Below, piece after piece: positions 42,943 through 56,601 of a stretch of 64,000 nt of DNA (position 1 is its first letter; each line of letters starts with the position of its first letter). The stretch spans positions 62,001 through 126,000 of the forward strand of contig ML210225.1 of assembly GCA_004369085.1 (NCBI GenBank), in the 5' to 3' direction. A program made the position numbers and the translations under genes. Below the pieces are notes generated by a model. The model was given only the letters and a program-made list of their open reading frames with translations. It searched no databases and was not told the DNA's origin. This DNA is from Coprinopsis marcescibilis (Eukaryota > Basidiomycota > Agaricomycetes > Agaricales > Psathyrellaceae).

Positions 42943-44560
42943 ATGCCTTCAGACCAAAGTACCTGGCTTGTCTCTGTACCACAAGATGGCGATACCGAGG
43001 GCTTATTTCAGGAACTGGCCCCTAAATTGACCAGCCAGGCGAGGCTGCAGTTGCGCGATCTTGCACAACTTCCGATTCCGTCTTTCAAGGTAGGTCCACT
43101 GACATTTTGTGGCTCGGATTCTGGAGTTGAAGCTCTTTAGACAGGGACTCTGGACGGCTTAATTGGACTTTCTGAAGACTTGCCTAAATTCGACACTATA
43201 TTCACCGCAACCGTCGCGAAAGCCGTGGACACTCTCCGGAACTTGTTAAACAACGAACCAGCGAAACTTGCGCAACACATCTTGATCGACGAGAGACCGG
43301 TAGATAGCTATCTTCTGAGTGGATGGAGGTGGAACGAGGGTCGCTATCCTATACAGCGAAGTCTGCGGGAGTTGGTCGACAGTCTGAACAACGTCCGTTG
43401 CTTCTATCCTCGCCTGATTTGGGCTCACATCTACCCGATTGCGCAGGAAATGACGTCGATTGATAACACTCTCAAGAGCAAGGTCACGAACTATAACCTC
43501 GTCAAGGGTTCGTTGGTGCAAATGCAACGCAGGAAAACGTATGACGCCAGATACCGTCCATTTGCGCGTCGCTGAACAAGTTTGTCCGCAGTGGTAATCT
43601 ATCAGTTCGCTCACTGGCAGACCTCGTCTCTGCGAGTGATGTTGTCAAGGAATCGGAGTATCTCGAGACCGTGTTTGTCGCTGTTCCAAAGTGAGTCTAT
43701 CAGTCGGATTCTCGGGATCTCAACTAGACAAATTCACCAGGCCCCTGGTGAAGGAGTGGAACAACTCGTACGAACGCTTGACCTCCATGGTGGTGCCTCG
43801 ATCAGCAAAGTAGGTATCCCGATGCCCCTCGTCATGTTAGAACTCCATCAACTGACTTGCACCCCTCACAGGGAACTTACCGCGGACGACGAATTTGCCT
43901 TATACAGTGTCGTCATCTTTAAGCGAATACATGACGACTTCATTCAGAAATGCCGCGAAAGAAAGTACGTGACATAATTGTAATTCCCTTCCGAGATCAC
44001 TCCTGATAGCTTCTCAGGTTCATCGTTCGCGATTTTGTGTTCTCGGAGGAGGAGCTGCAGAAAGAGAGGGAGGCGCTGGAAACTGCAAACACGACTGAAA
44101 GGGAACTATGGGTAAAGGGCTTTGTTTTCAAATGCATTTTCCGGGGCTAATAGAAACCGCTCCAGACTGAACTGCTACGGATATCACGAGCCACCTTCTC
44201 AGAAGCCTTCCAGATCTTGGTGCACTTGAAGGTTCTCCGGCTCTTTGTCGAGAGTGTGTTGCGGTATGGCTTGCCTTCTCACTACATCGGCATGGCGATC
44301 AAGGTAAAAGATCCTCGTACTTAAGTCGATCCTTCGATTGACCCATGCTCTATCCTTAGCCTGATCCCAAAACCGCAAAGAAAGTGTTCGGCGTCCTCCA
44401 AACTCAATTCGCCTACCTGAGCCCGAGATCAAATCCTGTCCAAAAGAGAGCGAACAAGAAGAACACCACCACCGAGGACTTTGTTGGCGAATACCAGAAC
44501 GTACTTGACCAGGAGTACTTTGACTTTGTCATGTACGAAGTACCCTGGATCATTTACTAA
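42943..44560 (+). CDS. VMA5: V-type proton ATPase subunit C
   Basis: About eight short introns. The protein begins STWLVSVPQDGD, matching the WL-S-P opening of Vma5, then LDGLIGLSEDLPKFD, RYPIQRSLRELVDSL, VTNYNLVKGSL, RKTGNLSVRSLADLV, FVAVPK, and CRERKFIVRDFVFSEE. The last part (FQILVHLKVLRLFVESVLRYGLP, then FVGEYQNVLDQEYFDFVMYEVPW) is the strongly conserved foot. Subunit C bridges the V1 stalk to the Vo sector and leaves on reversible disassembly. The intron after FVAVP needs GT at 43690 region and closes in phase. It is divergent from the sulfurtransferase gene by 194 bp. Confidence 0.93.
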
Positions 44561-45077
44561 AGAGAGCACATGAAGTTGTGAAGGGAAACGACTCAGAGGA
44601 CGTTGACACAAACCACTTTTGTATACGACATTGCATTGTCCTATTAGTGAGAGGATAATAGTGGTAACGAACCAGCCCACGATTAGGGTAAAGATAGCAT
44701 AAACGAGAACAAAGAGATGGCTTGTAACAGCAAACGCGATATGTTGAACAGAATGCGACGCGAACGATGCAAATGATACAATGATATAGTCAAGGCAGGG
44801 ATAATCGTGGAACAAGGGCGGGTGCTATGAGCCAGACAGACGACCAGAAGAGTCACGCAAATATGAATATGGTGCAGGATACAGAGGCGCACAGCCAGAG
44901 AGGGGAAAAGCAAATAGATAGAGCGGATGGATGGACGTAAATAAGATGGCAGAATGAATGGGCTACATAATGTACTGGTTCACACATTTTTAGTGAAACA
45001 TGAAAGCGCGTAAGGTAGAACAGAACGTCCGCGGGTCGTGATAAATACCGACAGCAATAGTTCCCGGAAAGAGTGTA
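44561..45077. other. Convergent 3' region
   Basis: About 520 bp between the VMA5 and KH-protein stops. Open frames on the minus strand (44429-44913) are Val/Leu-rich antisense of VMA5 UTR and not supported. Confidence 0.45.
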
Positions 45078-48000
45078 TCACAGTCCAAGACCAGAGATGA
45101 CGCGAGTTACTTCGTCGATAGGCGTCTCTCCTTCGCCCCCTCTCGTCATCGGAGGATTTGAACCCAGGGATGAACGGCTGGAGGGTCCATACACGCTGGG
45201 GAAAGAAGGCGCTGTTGCAGAATTGGGACTCGAGTTACCCCCAGTGTCTCCAGTGGATGTCGTAGGCGAATCAGGTTGAGGCTGATTAGCAGAGTTTTCG
45301 GTGATGCGGGAGAGAGAGTAGGTAAGGTCCAACGACTGTGCCCTGTTGTTTAATGATCGAGGCTTCGCCAACTGGTCCTTCAACTTGGCCTCCAACAAGG
45401 AGTCTGAGCCTCGCTTGATGTGGTCCTCACTGTGTCGTGTACGATGTACACCGGTGCCCTGGAAAAGGGCACGTTAGATTTGAAAACGAATGAAGACGAA
45501 GATAAACATACGATCGGGGGCAATGGGGTCCAATGATCGACTTCAGAGCCAGCGGAACTGGGCATAAAGTTAGTATCTGGGTCATCTTGTTCCGACTGTT
45601 GTTGCGTTTGAGTGAGGTTATAGATATAAGCAGGGGAGTTGAAGAGCGCCTTCACGTCAGGAGACGAGTTGGCGAGTCTTAATCTTCGATCCCCGATGAC
45701 ATCAGAGCGAGCAAGCGAAAGGTCCATAGATTCTATGATTCTACATCAGAGACTAAATGCATCCCAGAGAAGTGTAAAACGTACCATGACCACGTGTTCT
45801 GGCAGCAGAAAGAACCTTGCTGTCAAAGTGAGGGAATGCTTCAGCGAAGGAGTCCCCTCGCTTGTGGGTATGCGACGTGGGCGAGGGGTAAACGTGAACA
45901 CTGTGGTTAATCAAGAATTGTTCCAGCATTTCTCGAGCAGTGATGAGGAAGTCGCTGTTGCTACGCTGACATCTAAACTTGAAGGAATAGTCTGTCGGAG
46001 GCTCTGGGGCCGAATTTCCGTTGACATAGGTAGGCGTATTTTTGAAATTGGGAGATATTGAAACCTGGAGCTCGCGCTTCACGCGGTCAACTAACGCGGC
46101 AAAGTCGGGCGAGGAGACCAGGCGGGGAAGATCGGAGTTGGGTGGCACAGCCATGTCTGCTTCGAAGGGTACGTGGTCCTACGGCGAATGCTCAGATAAA
46201 TAAAAGCGGAACGAAAGAAAAGGGACGCACAAGCAGCATTGCAGCAGCAATTTGAACCTGACTTTCAGGCCCAAAGATCGTCACAACATCAGAAGCAGTT
46301 TCTTTATCAGGAAAACGAACTCGGGAATTGGTCTTGGATTCGATGTCGCGGATGAAGATGCTTTTCTCTCCGAGAAGAGTACGGTGGTACCGTCTGGGGA
46401 TAGAAACGGTTTCGTCAACATAATCCTTGTCCTAAGCGGTGTTCAGCAAATCAAATCAGAACCAAGTATAGGACCACGGACCTTAGGATTCACAAGCTCC
46501 ATCACAGATTGCTTCAGATTTTCCAGGTTGATCGCGTTCTTCGCAGGGGTTCGAGCGACTACGTTGTCCTCGTTGTCATTGTAACCTCCCAGAGCGGCAA
46601 ACTCCTCCGCGTTGGAGAACTTGACATAGACCCCGTACTTTTTCATGATACGTTGGATGCTACGACCGCCGACTCCGATGATGCGTTTGTGATAGGTCTC
46701 TGGGACATGGAAGGAAATTTCCGCCGGAAGTTCCTCCTGTAACAGCGTCAGGCCCTGAAGCACAGACATGTCAGGACCAGCAATGTCGATCAGAAAGTTG
46801 TGATCGTTGAAGGTTTCGAACTTGATCTTGACGTTGGTTGTTTGCATAATCTTGTTGATCTTCCCGTTCTTCTTGCCGCTGATAAATTCACGATGTTCGT
46901 TCGCTAATTCTATCTGGAAGCGTATCTCATGATGGAAGGCCTATAGAGAAACCTTAGAAATTTCAAAAATGACTGTCCAGAATGAAACCTACCTTGACGA
47001 TGTCCAATTCCATAATCATGTTCACCGCAGCGCGAACCTCGTTCTCCAATCCGTGTATTTCAAAGCACATGCTCTTGAAAACGACCTCTGCTCCGGAAGC
47101 CACGGAAATTTGTTTGAGGAGAGTTGCCACACTTGACGGGTTCAGGGTTGCGGGTGGCAGGAGCGCATTGAATTGGATTGGCAGCAGCCAGAAAGAGCCC
47201 ACATAATATGTGCAAGCCTGATGAGAAGCGTTAAGGGACGCATATTCCGACATTCTAGGAAGTGAAACACCTACCAGCTGCATGATGGAGCGGATAGTTC
47301 GCTGGATATTGACACGATGGTCGCCATACACAGTGATGAGACTTGTTGAACTCCCAATGGGAGGGAATTGGATAAAGGTGGCGTTGTCGGCCATAACGGA
47401 CTTGAGTTCTTCCGCGTGGTCAGTGACCATCCAATCAAGTTTGCGAGGGAGGATTGCAGTGTCCCTTGACATGATGCCTTTCGCCTGGAGCGTGGGTTCA
47501 GAATCGTCCAAAGAAAGAGGGTACTAGAAGCCAACCTTTTGTAGGGAAACCTGGTAGAGCATATCCCGTGCACGTTGAACTCCAAAGAACTCTCCAGTGA
47601 TCCATATAATATTACGAGTGTTTCCCAGGTTCGTTCCACCAGAAGCAGCAGGATCAGGTCCTACCAGACCTTGCAATGGGGATGGAAGATATATGTTTGT
47701 GGCCGTTTCCTCTTGAATGGATTGTAGTGTACTGCGCTTCCGACCAGCGACGATTCCGTGGAGCTTCTGGTCTATTTCGCAAACCTCTGAATGGAGTCCG
47801 CTCTAGGAACGGTTTCAGTTACTCCATTATCTAGCCGAAGGGATTAAGATGCGTACCAGCTCGTCGAGCATGACCAGGAGTCGCACTCGAGCAAGAGAGA
47901 CCGAGTCCTCTGATCCTGTAACCACCAACTCGCACACACGTTCCGTCTCCAGGCCCGACCACCCAGCGGTGCTGCTGATTCCGTCAGGAGGGGTCCGATT

Positions 48001-48545
48001 CGAGAGAGACATTGGACTGTTGACCACCGCAATATGGGCATTCGTTTGGGAAGCGATGTCGTCCAACCTCCTTCGAACTTCTGGTTTCAGACTGGGCTTG
48101 GAGAATGGGGAGTCGAGGATTTCTGAGCGTGTCACCTTGATGGTCGAGCGATGCTGATTCGAGGGTGTTAGCATACTTGAACTGGGGAAAACAAGGGAGC
48201 AACGGATACCTGGATAGGACACTCTTTGAGAATCAACCCGCGACTGATCATGACCTGCTGGTACGCCCCGGTAATGTGGAAGTTCCAAGCCCTGCCCTGG
48301 TCGACTGGATGAAATGTAACATGGCAGCCGTGGAGAGATATGACCATCATGGCGAGCTTCTGAACTGCTTCAGCGTCTGCGGTCAAGGAGGGGTCTTGAG
48401 GCTGCTGGCCCTGCTGAAACTGTTGTGCAGATGCATATGTATCAGGATGTGAGGAGGGTTGCTGGGGAAAGTCGAGGGTGGAAGGTGCAGAATGAATGTT
48501 TCGCGCCCGGCGTGGATAAGTAAAGGATGTAGTATACACATCCAT
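45078..48545 (-). CDS. Multi-KH-domain RNA-binding protein
   Basis: Roughly 1,000 residues from the ATG at 48545 (MDVYTTSFTY); introns of about 50 nt. Serial KH-like modules are visible: HGIVAGRKRSTLQSIQEET with NIYLP; FISGKKNGKINKIMQTT with NVKIKF (GKKNG loop); RIIGVGGRSIQRIMKKYGV with YVKF (classic GGRS loop); and LLGEKSIFIRDIESKTN with RVRFP. Some lack the full G-x-x-G, so they may not all bind RNA. N-terminal (about 80 residues) and C-terminal (Ser/Pro/Asn-rich, ending EVTRVISGLGL) tails are low-complexity. The layout is like fungal vigilin/Scp160 or BicC-type proteins but with fewer, more diverged repeats; orthology uncertain. Likely a cytoplasmic mRNA-binding protein. Confidence 0.8.
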
Positions 48546-48907
48546 GTCTAGAGAGTAGGATGTTGTTGTCGGTTGGAGCTGGAGGGTATTGCAGGATGGA
48601 TAGGAGGGTATTGACACAAAGTGGTATCAACGGTTGGAAGACGTACTGGCCCCGGGCGTTTTAGAAATTATCTGCAGTACACAGGATTGAAAAAGAGTCG
48701 AAAACGCTGACAAGATATAACAAAAGACGATATATAGGAGAGACCCTGCCCAGGAGATAGAACAGAAACTAAAAAAGCTTTACAATCCTGTCTCAGGCGG
48801 AATGCGCGGCTCGAAAAACATATTTGCCCACGCGGCGACTCAAATTCATGACATAGCAACTCTATTCAATGAACAAATCGTCGTCACGGCAACGTCGGCG
48901 ACTGTCT
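48546..48907. other. Intergenic spacer
   Basis: About 360 bp between the KH-protein start and the RBR-ligase stop. Contains AT-rich tracts; no gene seen. Confidence 0.45.
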
Positions 48908-50594
48908 CTAGTCTACAAACATCGGTATCCAGTCCTCGTCCTGCGACTGGAAATCAAATAGCTTCTGGTAGCAAGGTCCAGGTTGAGAGAAGTGTATATA
49001 TGGTTCATCTGCTCGGATTTTCGCTCCACACCGATAGCAGAAATGTTTCCCGCACTTCCAGCAGGTCATCTGAAGATTCAATCAGCATCAATCCGTAGTT
49101 GCCTCAGATTCAACTTACATGATTGCAGCCCAAGCTCTTTTCGACATGGCATCCACAACCAGGACATGCAGTGGTCGATTCTGCCAGCCATTCTTTATTG
49201 GCTAGTTCCTCCTGGTACTTGGCCACCAATTTGAGGATGTTTGTTTTGCCGTAACGCCGCTCGAGCGCAACCCGTCCTTCCGATCCTTCATCCTCCGCCA
49301 GGTATTCGAGAACAATTTTTTCGGAATGTGTCATAACGCACTGCGTAACGGGCCCGTGCCTGCGTCCCAATCACGCTCAGACCGTACTGCACATGAACCG
49401 GAGTCCCGGACAAAACTCACCATGTTCGCCGACAAAAGGCGCAGAACGAGAACGAGCACCTCTGACACTCCCTGAACCTGTCCCAGCCAGAATCGGGATC
49501 TTCGCCGGCAGGTTTTGGGACTGGCGTCTGGCATTGGTCAATTGGGCAGTGGATGATGGTAGGATCTTTGCGGAACACGTTAAAATGTAAAGTCTTTGTC
49601 GAGTAAAATTAACGGGGCAGACCTTTCTCTAAATTCCTCTTCTCCCGTAACCATCTCCACCGCGCAACTTCAGAATCGCTTAGAACGCGTGCAACTTCCT
49701 CTTCTACTGCTTCCCGCTTCTCCTTGACACACTCTGGATCAGGACAGCCCACTCTGGCCACATCACCTTCTGAAATACACATCCCCCAAAAGTCCTGGAG
49801 GCATGGTCTACAAAAGACATGTTTACAGTGTAACTGCAAACATTTGGCACCTTTCAAGGTCGTCAGACATATCGAACATGGATACGCTGTCTGGGCGAAT
49901 TGTGATGACTTTGACAAGGTTTCGTAGGCTGATAAAAGAGGAGCAAGGATCGATGGATTAGGATGTGAGATCCTGTGTTCATTAAAAATCAATACATCGC
50001 ATTGTGTCAAAAAAGGGAATCCGCACTCAATGATGCTATCGGCGCCTGACTGGCCAAGCAGATCAAGCGCCGGGAGGAATTCCCCGGTTCGAAGGTATTC
50101 CACCCAATTGTACAACACTCCTTCGCCGGGTTGCCACATTGTCATTAGCAGTTTGTTCAACATTCCTATTCGGGGCGCCCAAAGGTGTGTTGCTCGGATG
50201 GAAGTTAACTGCGGTGGTTCCGTCAATGGATATCCTGATGGGAGGGCAACGTTGACTAGGAGAGGTGGTAGTATGGACACTTCGACTTCTAAAGATGAGG
50301 AAGAAGTCTGTTCTGCGCCGGGTGATTTGGCAGAAGGGGACGTTGGTTTATCTTGTACGATTAAAAGCTTCCTTGGTCCGTCGAATTCGACAGGAACCTC
50401 GAGTTTGAGGGTGCCCTCTGTTATCTGACTAGACACGCATTCTGGATAGATCGACTAAAGAAAGAGTGAGCCTCCTAGTGAGAATGTACGGGTAAACATC
50501 GTACCTCCAACACCTCAAATTCTTCGCTCTGTAGCCTTCGACATACATCGACCGTATCCTGTTCTTCAAGTTGTGACGATGAGCCCGCTTGCAT
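48908..50594 (-). CDS. ITT1: RWD-RBR E3 ubiquitin ligase (RNF14/Itt1-like)
   Basis: About 470 residues from the ATG at 50594 (MQAGSSSQLEE). An RWD domain comes first (CRRLQSEEFEVLESIYPECV, then YPLTEPPQLTS). Then RING1 (YPCSICLTTLKGAKCLQLHCKHVFCRPCL), an IBR (HCPIDQCQTPVPKP and SFSFCAFCRRTWHG), and RING2 (ACPGCGCHVEKSLGCNHMTC, with the catalytic Cys in GCNHMTC followed by KCGKHFCYRCGAKI). This order is the RNF14/Itt1 type of RBR ligase, which forms a thioester on RING2 and has been linked to translation-stalling response and termination. Introns fall inside the IBR and between H and M in RING2. It starts about 280 bp from URB2 in the opposite direction. Confidence 0.92.
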
Positions 50595-50874
50595 GCGACC
50601 AGTTAATCTGTTTCAGGTTATGGTTAGTTATATCCCTAGATGAATGCCTTAATTGTGCATCTCTTAGCGCCTGAGAAGTACAGTGGAAACAAGATGGCCA
50701 GGAAAACACACAAATACCGCAGGAGTCATCTCGGGTCTGACATACCCATCGTCGTAATTCACAACGGAAACGGCGAAGGCCGGCGGAAGCAAATTTATAA
50801 CCCTGGGCTGGGGTTAGGGTCAGAATTTTTGGCTAAGCGCACCTCGCCTGTTACACTGCGAGGACGATAACATT

Positions 50875-53800
50875 ATGACTGTTCTGCAGTCATCGCAGAA
50901 TTTCGTCAGAGCTCTCAAGGGACCGGCTGACCCACCTGTTGTTGGCGGTCCACTCAAAATATTGCTTGCGGAGCAAGCCTGGTGCGATAGTTCTTTTCGT
51001 GTGCCGAACAAGGCAGAAGTAATCGCAGACTGGCTCCTAACCAAGTTCCTAAAGGATAAACCAGCGGAATTGTGAGTCCAGAGGTCCCAGTCTTCTTTAA
51101 AGTACTTATAATTTAATGTAGAAAGGATCATGCAATTGCAAACCCTCGTTATTGGAAGCTGCTGAAAAGCGTAATTGAAGATAACCCTACAAACCCAACT
51201 GGAACATGGCTCAGGGCGTTGCTCGGCCGTATCTCCATTGTCCCCATTGTGTCCAACTTCTTGTCGTGTCTGTTGATAGCAGATGACCCGGAGTCGCTTC
51301 TCTCACCAGCCACGTCGTGCTGGGAAGTTATATGGCCAATTGGTGCACAAAAGCTAACAACGGATGCCCTCCTCAACTGCTGGTTGAACTACCTCTCAAA
51401 AACGCAGACGCTGTTGGGCCGTCCTGCAATTTGTGGAATCGGTATGATCTTAACAGACACTTATCGGCACTCCCTGAGCAACTCGTCCTCCAAGAAAAAG
51501 GTGTGTGCCCAGCGCTTTCTGGTATACAGCTGTTGACCGATCTATTCCAGGTCTACGCCACATTGGCTCAGAACCAAGGAAACTTGAAATCGTGGCTTGA
51601 ACAGGTCTCCGCAGCCTCGACTACTTCACAAGGCAGTCAACTTGCCCAGTCGGTCTTCATCGCTGGTATCGACACCCTCTTCAACCTCGAAACTCTGAGG
51701 CAAATGCAGGACGCCAAAGAGCCTCGACCTCAACTATTCCAAACTCTCCACGCTCTGGCCAAAGATCATCGACAACTGGTTTTGGACATCCTTCCCCGTC
51801 TTTTCAGTCACTACGTCTCCGCTCTCAGGAAGCATAAAGGCACGATATTCAGCGGAGGTTCCTCCCATCACGCCAGCGGTACCCAGACTATCGAACTAAA
51901 CGGGGCGGCAATGCAGTTCTTTGGCCTGTGTCAGGATGTACTGGACCAGCAGATTAGGGATGCTTCGACATGGAACGCGACATGCAAGCTCCTCGAAGTT
52001 GTTGAACAAGAACACATCTATGATTCAAAAGACGAAAACAAAGTATCTCCTATCCTGACAAGAAGCCTAGAGTTGGGACTCGATGGACTATCAGAGTCTT
52101 GCAAAGGTAAGGGTTTCTACGTGCTCCTTTTTTGACTTGCTAACATGCAGTAACAGCTGGGAGGTTGGATTTGACGGGGGCGATCGTGAACTGCCTCACT
52201 GCTCTGGCTCGCATCGATTACGACCTCATTCTTCCAGTCACTCCCCGTATCTTGACACGGCTGCTTTGCGTGAGTGATCCTCCTTCTCCGAAGTTTTTAT
52301 TGACTGACGCGCGCTGTAGATACCGACAGCTTGTGCCGAGCATTTCGCATTCCTGGACCTTTTGCTGGAATACTACGTCAAGACTCGCACGATCAACGAC
52401 TACGTCGAAATGGTCTTCGAATGTCTCTCGTTGAAGCTGTCGCCACCGCCCGTCGACACTCATGAACGATATCAACTATGCCTCTCCAGTCCTCTGCTTC
52501 ACTCCTCGCATCTGGAGAAGCTTTCTAGAGTAATTCATCAGTTCCTTACACCGGGCCAATGCTTGAAAACATCCCAACATGCATGCGAAGCGTTGAAAAC
52601 CATCCAAGGGCAGTTTAAATCGGCGCAGAAAAGCCATGATTCGGCGAGAGGAAAGGGATCTCGAAAGAAAAGGAAATCTGACGGCATGGTGGTTGACGAA
52701 GTCACAGAAGAGCCCGACGTTTTGGCCGTTACATTCACCCTGGCGAGCCGTCTTTCACAAATAGTCTTAAGCTCCATGCCTTTCCATTCGCTCCACAAGG
52801 AACATGAAGCCGAATTGCAGGCCGAGATGGCGTCCTTCCACGAAGAGTTTGTCAAGCACCATGTTGCGAAGTTGTCAAAGCTTCTTTTGAAGGCTTCAGA
52901 GGAGGACCAAAGCGACGGACCAAAGCGGAAGAGCAAGGGGTCTGAACTAGATTGGGGTTCGCAGGTAGTCCTTACCTCGCTCCTCAGGCTCCTATACGCA
53001 CTGGAGCGGATACCATCCCTTGATATTACGCGGGAACTCGACGTGAAGAACAGTAAACGCTTGTTGCAGCTATTTGATTCCGCCAGCCAGAATAGGTTCC
53101 TTCCAGAATTGAGCTTGGAGATTGTGGGTGTCTTGCATCAGTATATTTTTACATGCGCTGACGCTTTTATCCCAGGCTCGCGCTTTGCTCTTCCATTTGC
53201 CCTCTATCGAAGGAGCAGCAGCATCGGAAACCATCGATAGTGTCCTGACATACATTGAAGGCAGAATTGATCCAAGCATCAGTTGGTCAGGTCAAGGACA
53301 TGAATTATCCAAGGATGAGTTTGGAAGAGCCAGAGCCAGTCTGGCGCTTCTCCATCTGGTGCTGGAAAGGTGGCTACCCACCATCGAGTGAGTTCTGCGT
53401 CCATTGGAGTTTGATGTCCTTCCTGAACAATTTTCTAGTACTCTAGCATCGTCGGAGCAGCTTTCAAAGCTGGTGAAAATAATAATGCAGCTTCCGGTCA
53501 GCACCAACGCCCGGTCAAGTGGGGATAGAAATCAAAATTTGTTGCCCGAGCACCTCTTGTTGCGGACCCTTCGCTCTGCTCAAATTTGGGAATTGCCAAA
53601 TATACGAAGTGAGCTCACAAACTACTGATCATCAACACTTGCTAAATAAACCCTAGCCGCATTTCTGGGACATCTATCGCAATCCACCGTTGAACTGAAG
53701 ACCGATGGTTCCTCGACGTTGGATATCAAGAAGCTGATCTTAACCTATCAGCTGCTTTTGTTTTTCCCTGTCGAATATCTCACCAAGACTTGTCGCGCTG

Positions 53801-55870
53801 AGCTGGTTCGCGGAGCACTGGCTGGGGATCGTGTTTTGGAGCAAGCGGCATTTGGGAAATCCAAAAAGAATTCGAATAGCTCAAATTCAGAGGTTGAGGG
53901 TCTGACGGTCCTTCGACTCTTCGTTCAGCGAATATTCGGGTTCATTGGAACTATCGAACAACAATCGGTTTGTCCATGACAGTCGCCATTGGATCACCTG
54001 CTCATTGAAGTGTTTTAGCCTGGAGAGATTTCAAGTTTCCTATTGCACCTTCTAAAGGAACCTCGCGTGGCTGCTGGCTCCGCTTATATCGAAAGCACTT
54101 TGGAACTCGCGATGTTGTATTTTTTGTAGGTTCCCGGCTCACTTTATTTGCGTGCTGCCACTAACCGCAGATGCTTAGGGAGTTGCTACGACAGTGCGGA
54201 AAAACGGCCTCTGGGGATCTTCCCAACGTCCTGTCATCCTATAAACAATACGACCTCTACAATGGATCCCAGACTATCCGAGCAGAGTCATTTATGCGAT
54301 TAGTCGGTGTCTTGACTAAGGACTTCAGTTTCGCAAGGTATGCTTTATTACACTCAACTCAACGACAGTTTCTTATCCCTCCCAGCTTCTCGGATGAAAA
54401 CCAGGAAGCGTTCCGAGATCTGCATTCTCATCTTGTTTCCGGGCTTGAACAGGAGATTATCAAGTTGTTGGATGGCCATGAAGAAGCTGGATCTAGGGCT
54501 CCTGCCCTGATGTCTGGTTGGCATGCGACACTTTCCCTCGGGAGGTGGGTAGGGACCGATGGTAAATTTGTATGCATACGTATATCTTCATTTTGTTAAC
54601 CTTCAGTTCTAGTTGTACCGTCCCTATTCGGTCAACGGTTGGCCAGAAGGTTCAGTCACACTGCATCCAAAGCGCAAGATGATGTTGCAGTGATGTCAGT
54701 TGCAATAATCCTCCAGGAGCTTTCATATCTCGACCCATCGAAGCAGAATGAGCAGTTGGAACTGGCCGTTGCTGTTTACCTGGCAAACTCCAAGATCATT
54801 TCCGAAACTGGCCGCGCGCAAGTCGATGGCTTCGTCGGGAGGACAAGCAGGTCACTTACCCCGGAAAGCTACGGGCACATCCTTGAACTGATTGGGAAAA
54901 CTTTGAGCTATCCCCAGATCGGAGAGAGTACATTGTCAAACCTAATTCATTTGGCATCGGTATTCCTCAGGGAACATCCGCAAAGTGAGTAATCCCTCGT
55001 TCTTCATGATGCTGACTGACGGTTTGCAGATGCGCTCAAGATTACACAGAACTTTGCGACCTCTTTCATCAACGTTTTCAATGGGAATAAAATCTTTTTT
55101 GAAGGTCCTGTTGAGCTACGGCTACAAGTCCTTGGGCTGTTATATCAGCATTTCTCGGAAAGAGTGGGTCTTTTCTATATTTTCGTGTTCCAGGTGTTGA
55201 CAACGTCCTACAGCCCGCTGCCCTTCGTCCGCTAGACATGGGAGGGATTTGGCTTCTCCTTTCTGATTTCCTCTCTCCATCAACAATTCACGACCCCTCA
55301 ACCTCCAAGGACACTTTCCACAAGATTGTCGGGATTGCCAATTCTATCATCAGATTACGACGAGACTTGGTTGGCTCTGTCCTTCCCCACCTCGGGATGG
55401 TCCTTCGACAATTGCTATCCAGTTTGCGCAGCATTCGACCTCGACTCGGCAGCAAGCAGACGGAGCTCGTCATGAATACGCAACCTCGATGGATCGCTGC
55501 GGGTCAGCCACTGGGCGTCGATGAGGCCAAAGCTTTAGCACGTTTGTTGGAAACCTTGAACACCAAAACCGTTCCTCGCACTCACGGCGGCGTCGTTGAA
55601 GGTCAAAAGGCTGAGTCACTGGCGAATGCGTTCTCAAAGCACGCTGCATACGTTTTGAAGGCGTATATCGAGGCCTTAGACGAGCCGCTATGCATACTGT
55701 CTTTGGAGGTTAGGAAGGAGCTGGCGCCTGGGTTGTATGCCTTGTGCGGAATGATCAGCGAGCACAGTCGAGACGCCGTAATGGTTTCTGCGTTGGATGC
55801 GGCAGGAAAGGCGACGATGAAAACGTTGTGGAAGGAGTATGAGAAACAGAGATATGTTGGAAAGGGTTAG
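50875..55870 (+). CDS. URB2: Urb2/Npa2 family ribosome-biogenesis protein
   Basis: A very long, Leu-rich, intron-rich gene coding for about 1,400 residues. No catalytic motif is present; the protein is an all-helical HEAT-like scaffold. The end (VRKELAPGLYALCGMISEHS, then ALDAAGKATMKTLWKEYEKQR) matches the Urb2/Npa2 C-terminal domain (VREALMPGLYAL / LDAGGRALFKTLYEDY). Internal blocks such as KQYDLYNGSQTIRAESFMRL agree with a helical repeat protein. Urb2 acts with Npa1 and Dbp6 in early 27S pre-rRNA processing for the large subunit, so it complements UTP4 in this window. A basic KGSRKKRKSDG patch near the middle may be a nuclear or nucleolar signal. Confidence 0.8.
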
Positions 55871-56601
55871 GCTTTTTGTTGTGGTCCAGATGTATTCGTA
55901 TTTCAAATTACCACGCTTGACGAAAATAGTTCATGGCAGCTCAGCGCTCGTCTGCTCAGTAAAAGGCAGCGAAGTTCTAAGATGGGGAAACCGATCAGCA
56001 ACAGACCTTTGTCGTTGATGTGTTAGCGCCCGCGCGCTGTTCCGTGGGTGAATCTCTGATTGCGTGGAAATTTAGTGACGTAGAACTTGTGCCTGTTCCT
56101 TCTCGCTCTTGCCCCCACGGATTTTTGGGGGTTTTCGGCGTCGGAACATCATGAAAACTGCTACAAGCTGCTACGCCAACCCTGGACTACAAAGCCCCTC
56201 TTCCGACCATCGGGGCCAATTATTCTCGCCTCGTGCATCAAGATTTCTCAGGCCAGCAAATTGACACAGTCGTCTTCGGTTATAGGCACGAGGTCTATAT
56301 TATGAGATACAAGCCAATTAGCACAATTCTGTATTTGTCGGGCTTTAAACACTCCCCTTCATCTCTCCATGTCTCTGCCACTATCCTGCAGTTGAATTGG
56401 CTCACTGCCTTTCGACCAGAGACTCGGAAGGTGTCTTTCACAAGGTCAAGGACACTGCCCCAGCGAAAACGGAAGCAGGTGAGTGAGTCTGACATCAAGT
56501 GAAGTGGGCCACACATTTACAGAATGGGGACTTGTGCTGCTTCGATTTGCAGTTGATAGCAGTTGCTTCGACTTCGACTCTTTCTCGCGTTGGACCACGA
56601 C
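55871..56601. other. Gene-free stretch before the DUF6699-type gene
   Basis: About 730 bp. Small frames around 56087-56502 lack consistent composition. Presumably URB2 3' UTR and the promoter of the next gene. Confidence 0.4.

Noticed and set aside
45150..45170. ATTTGAACCCAGGG resembling a tRNA T-arm complement
   Set aside because: Within the coding end of the KH protein; no tRNA fold.
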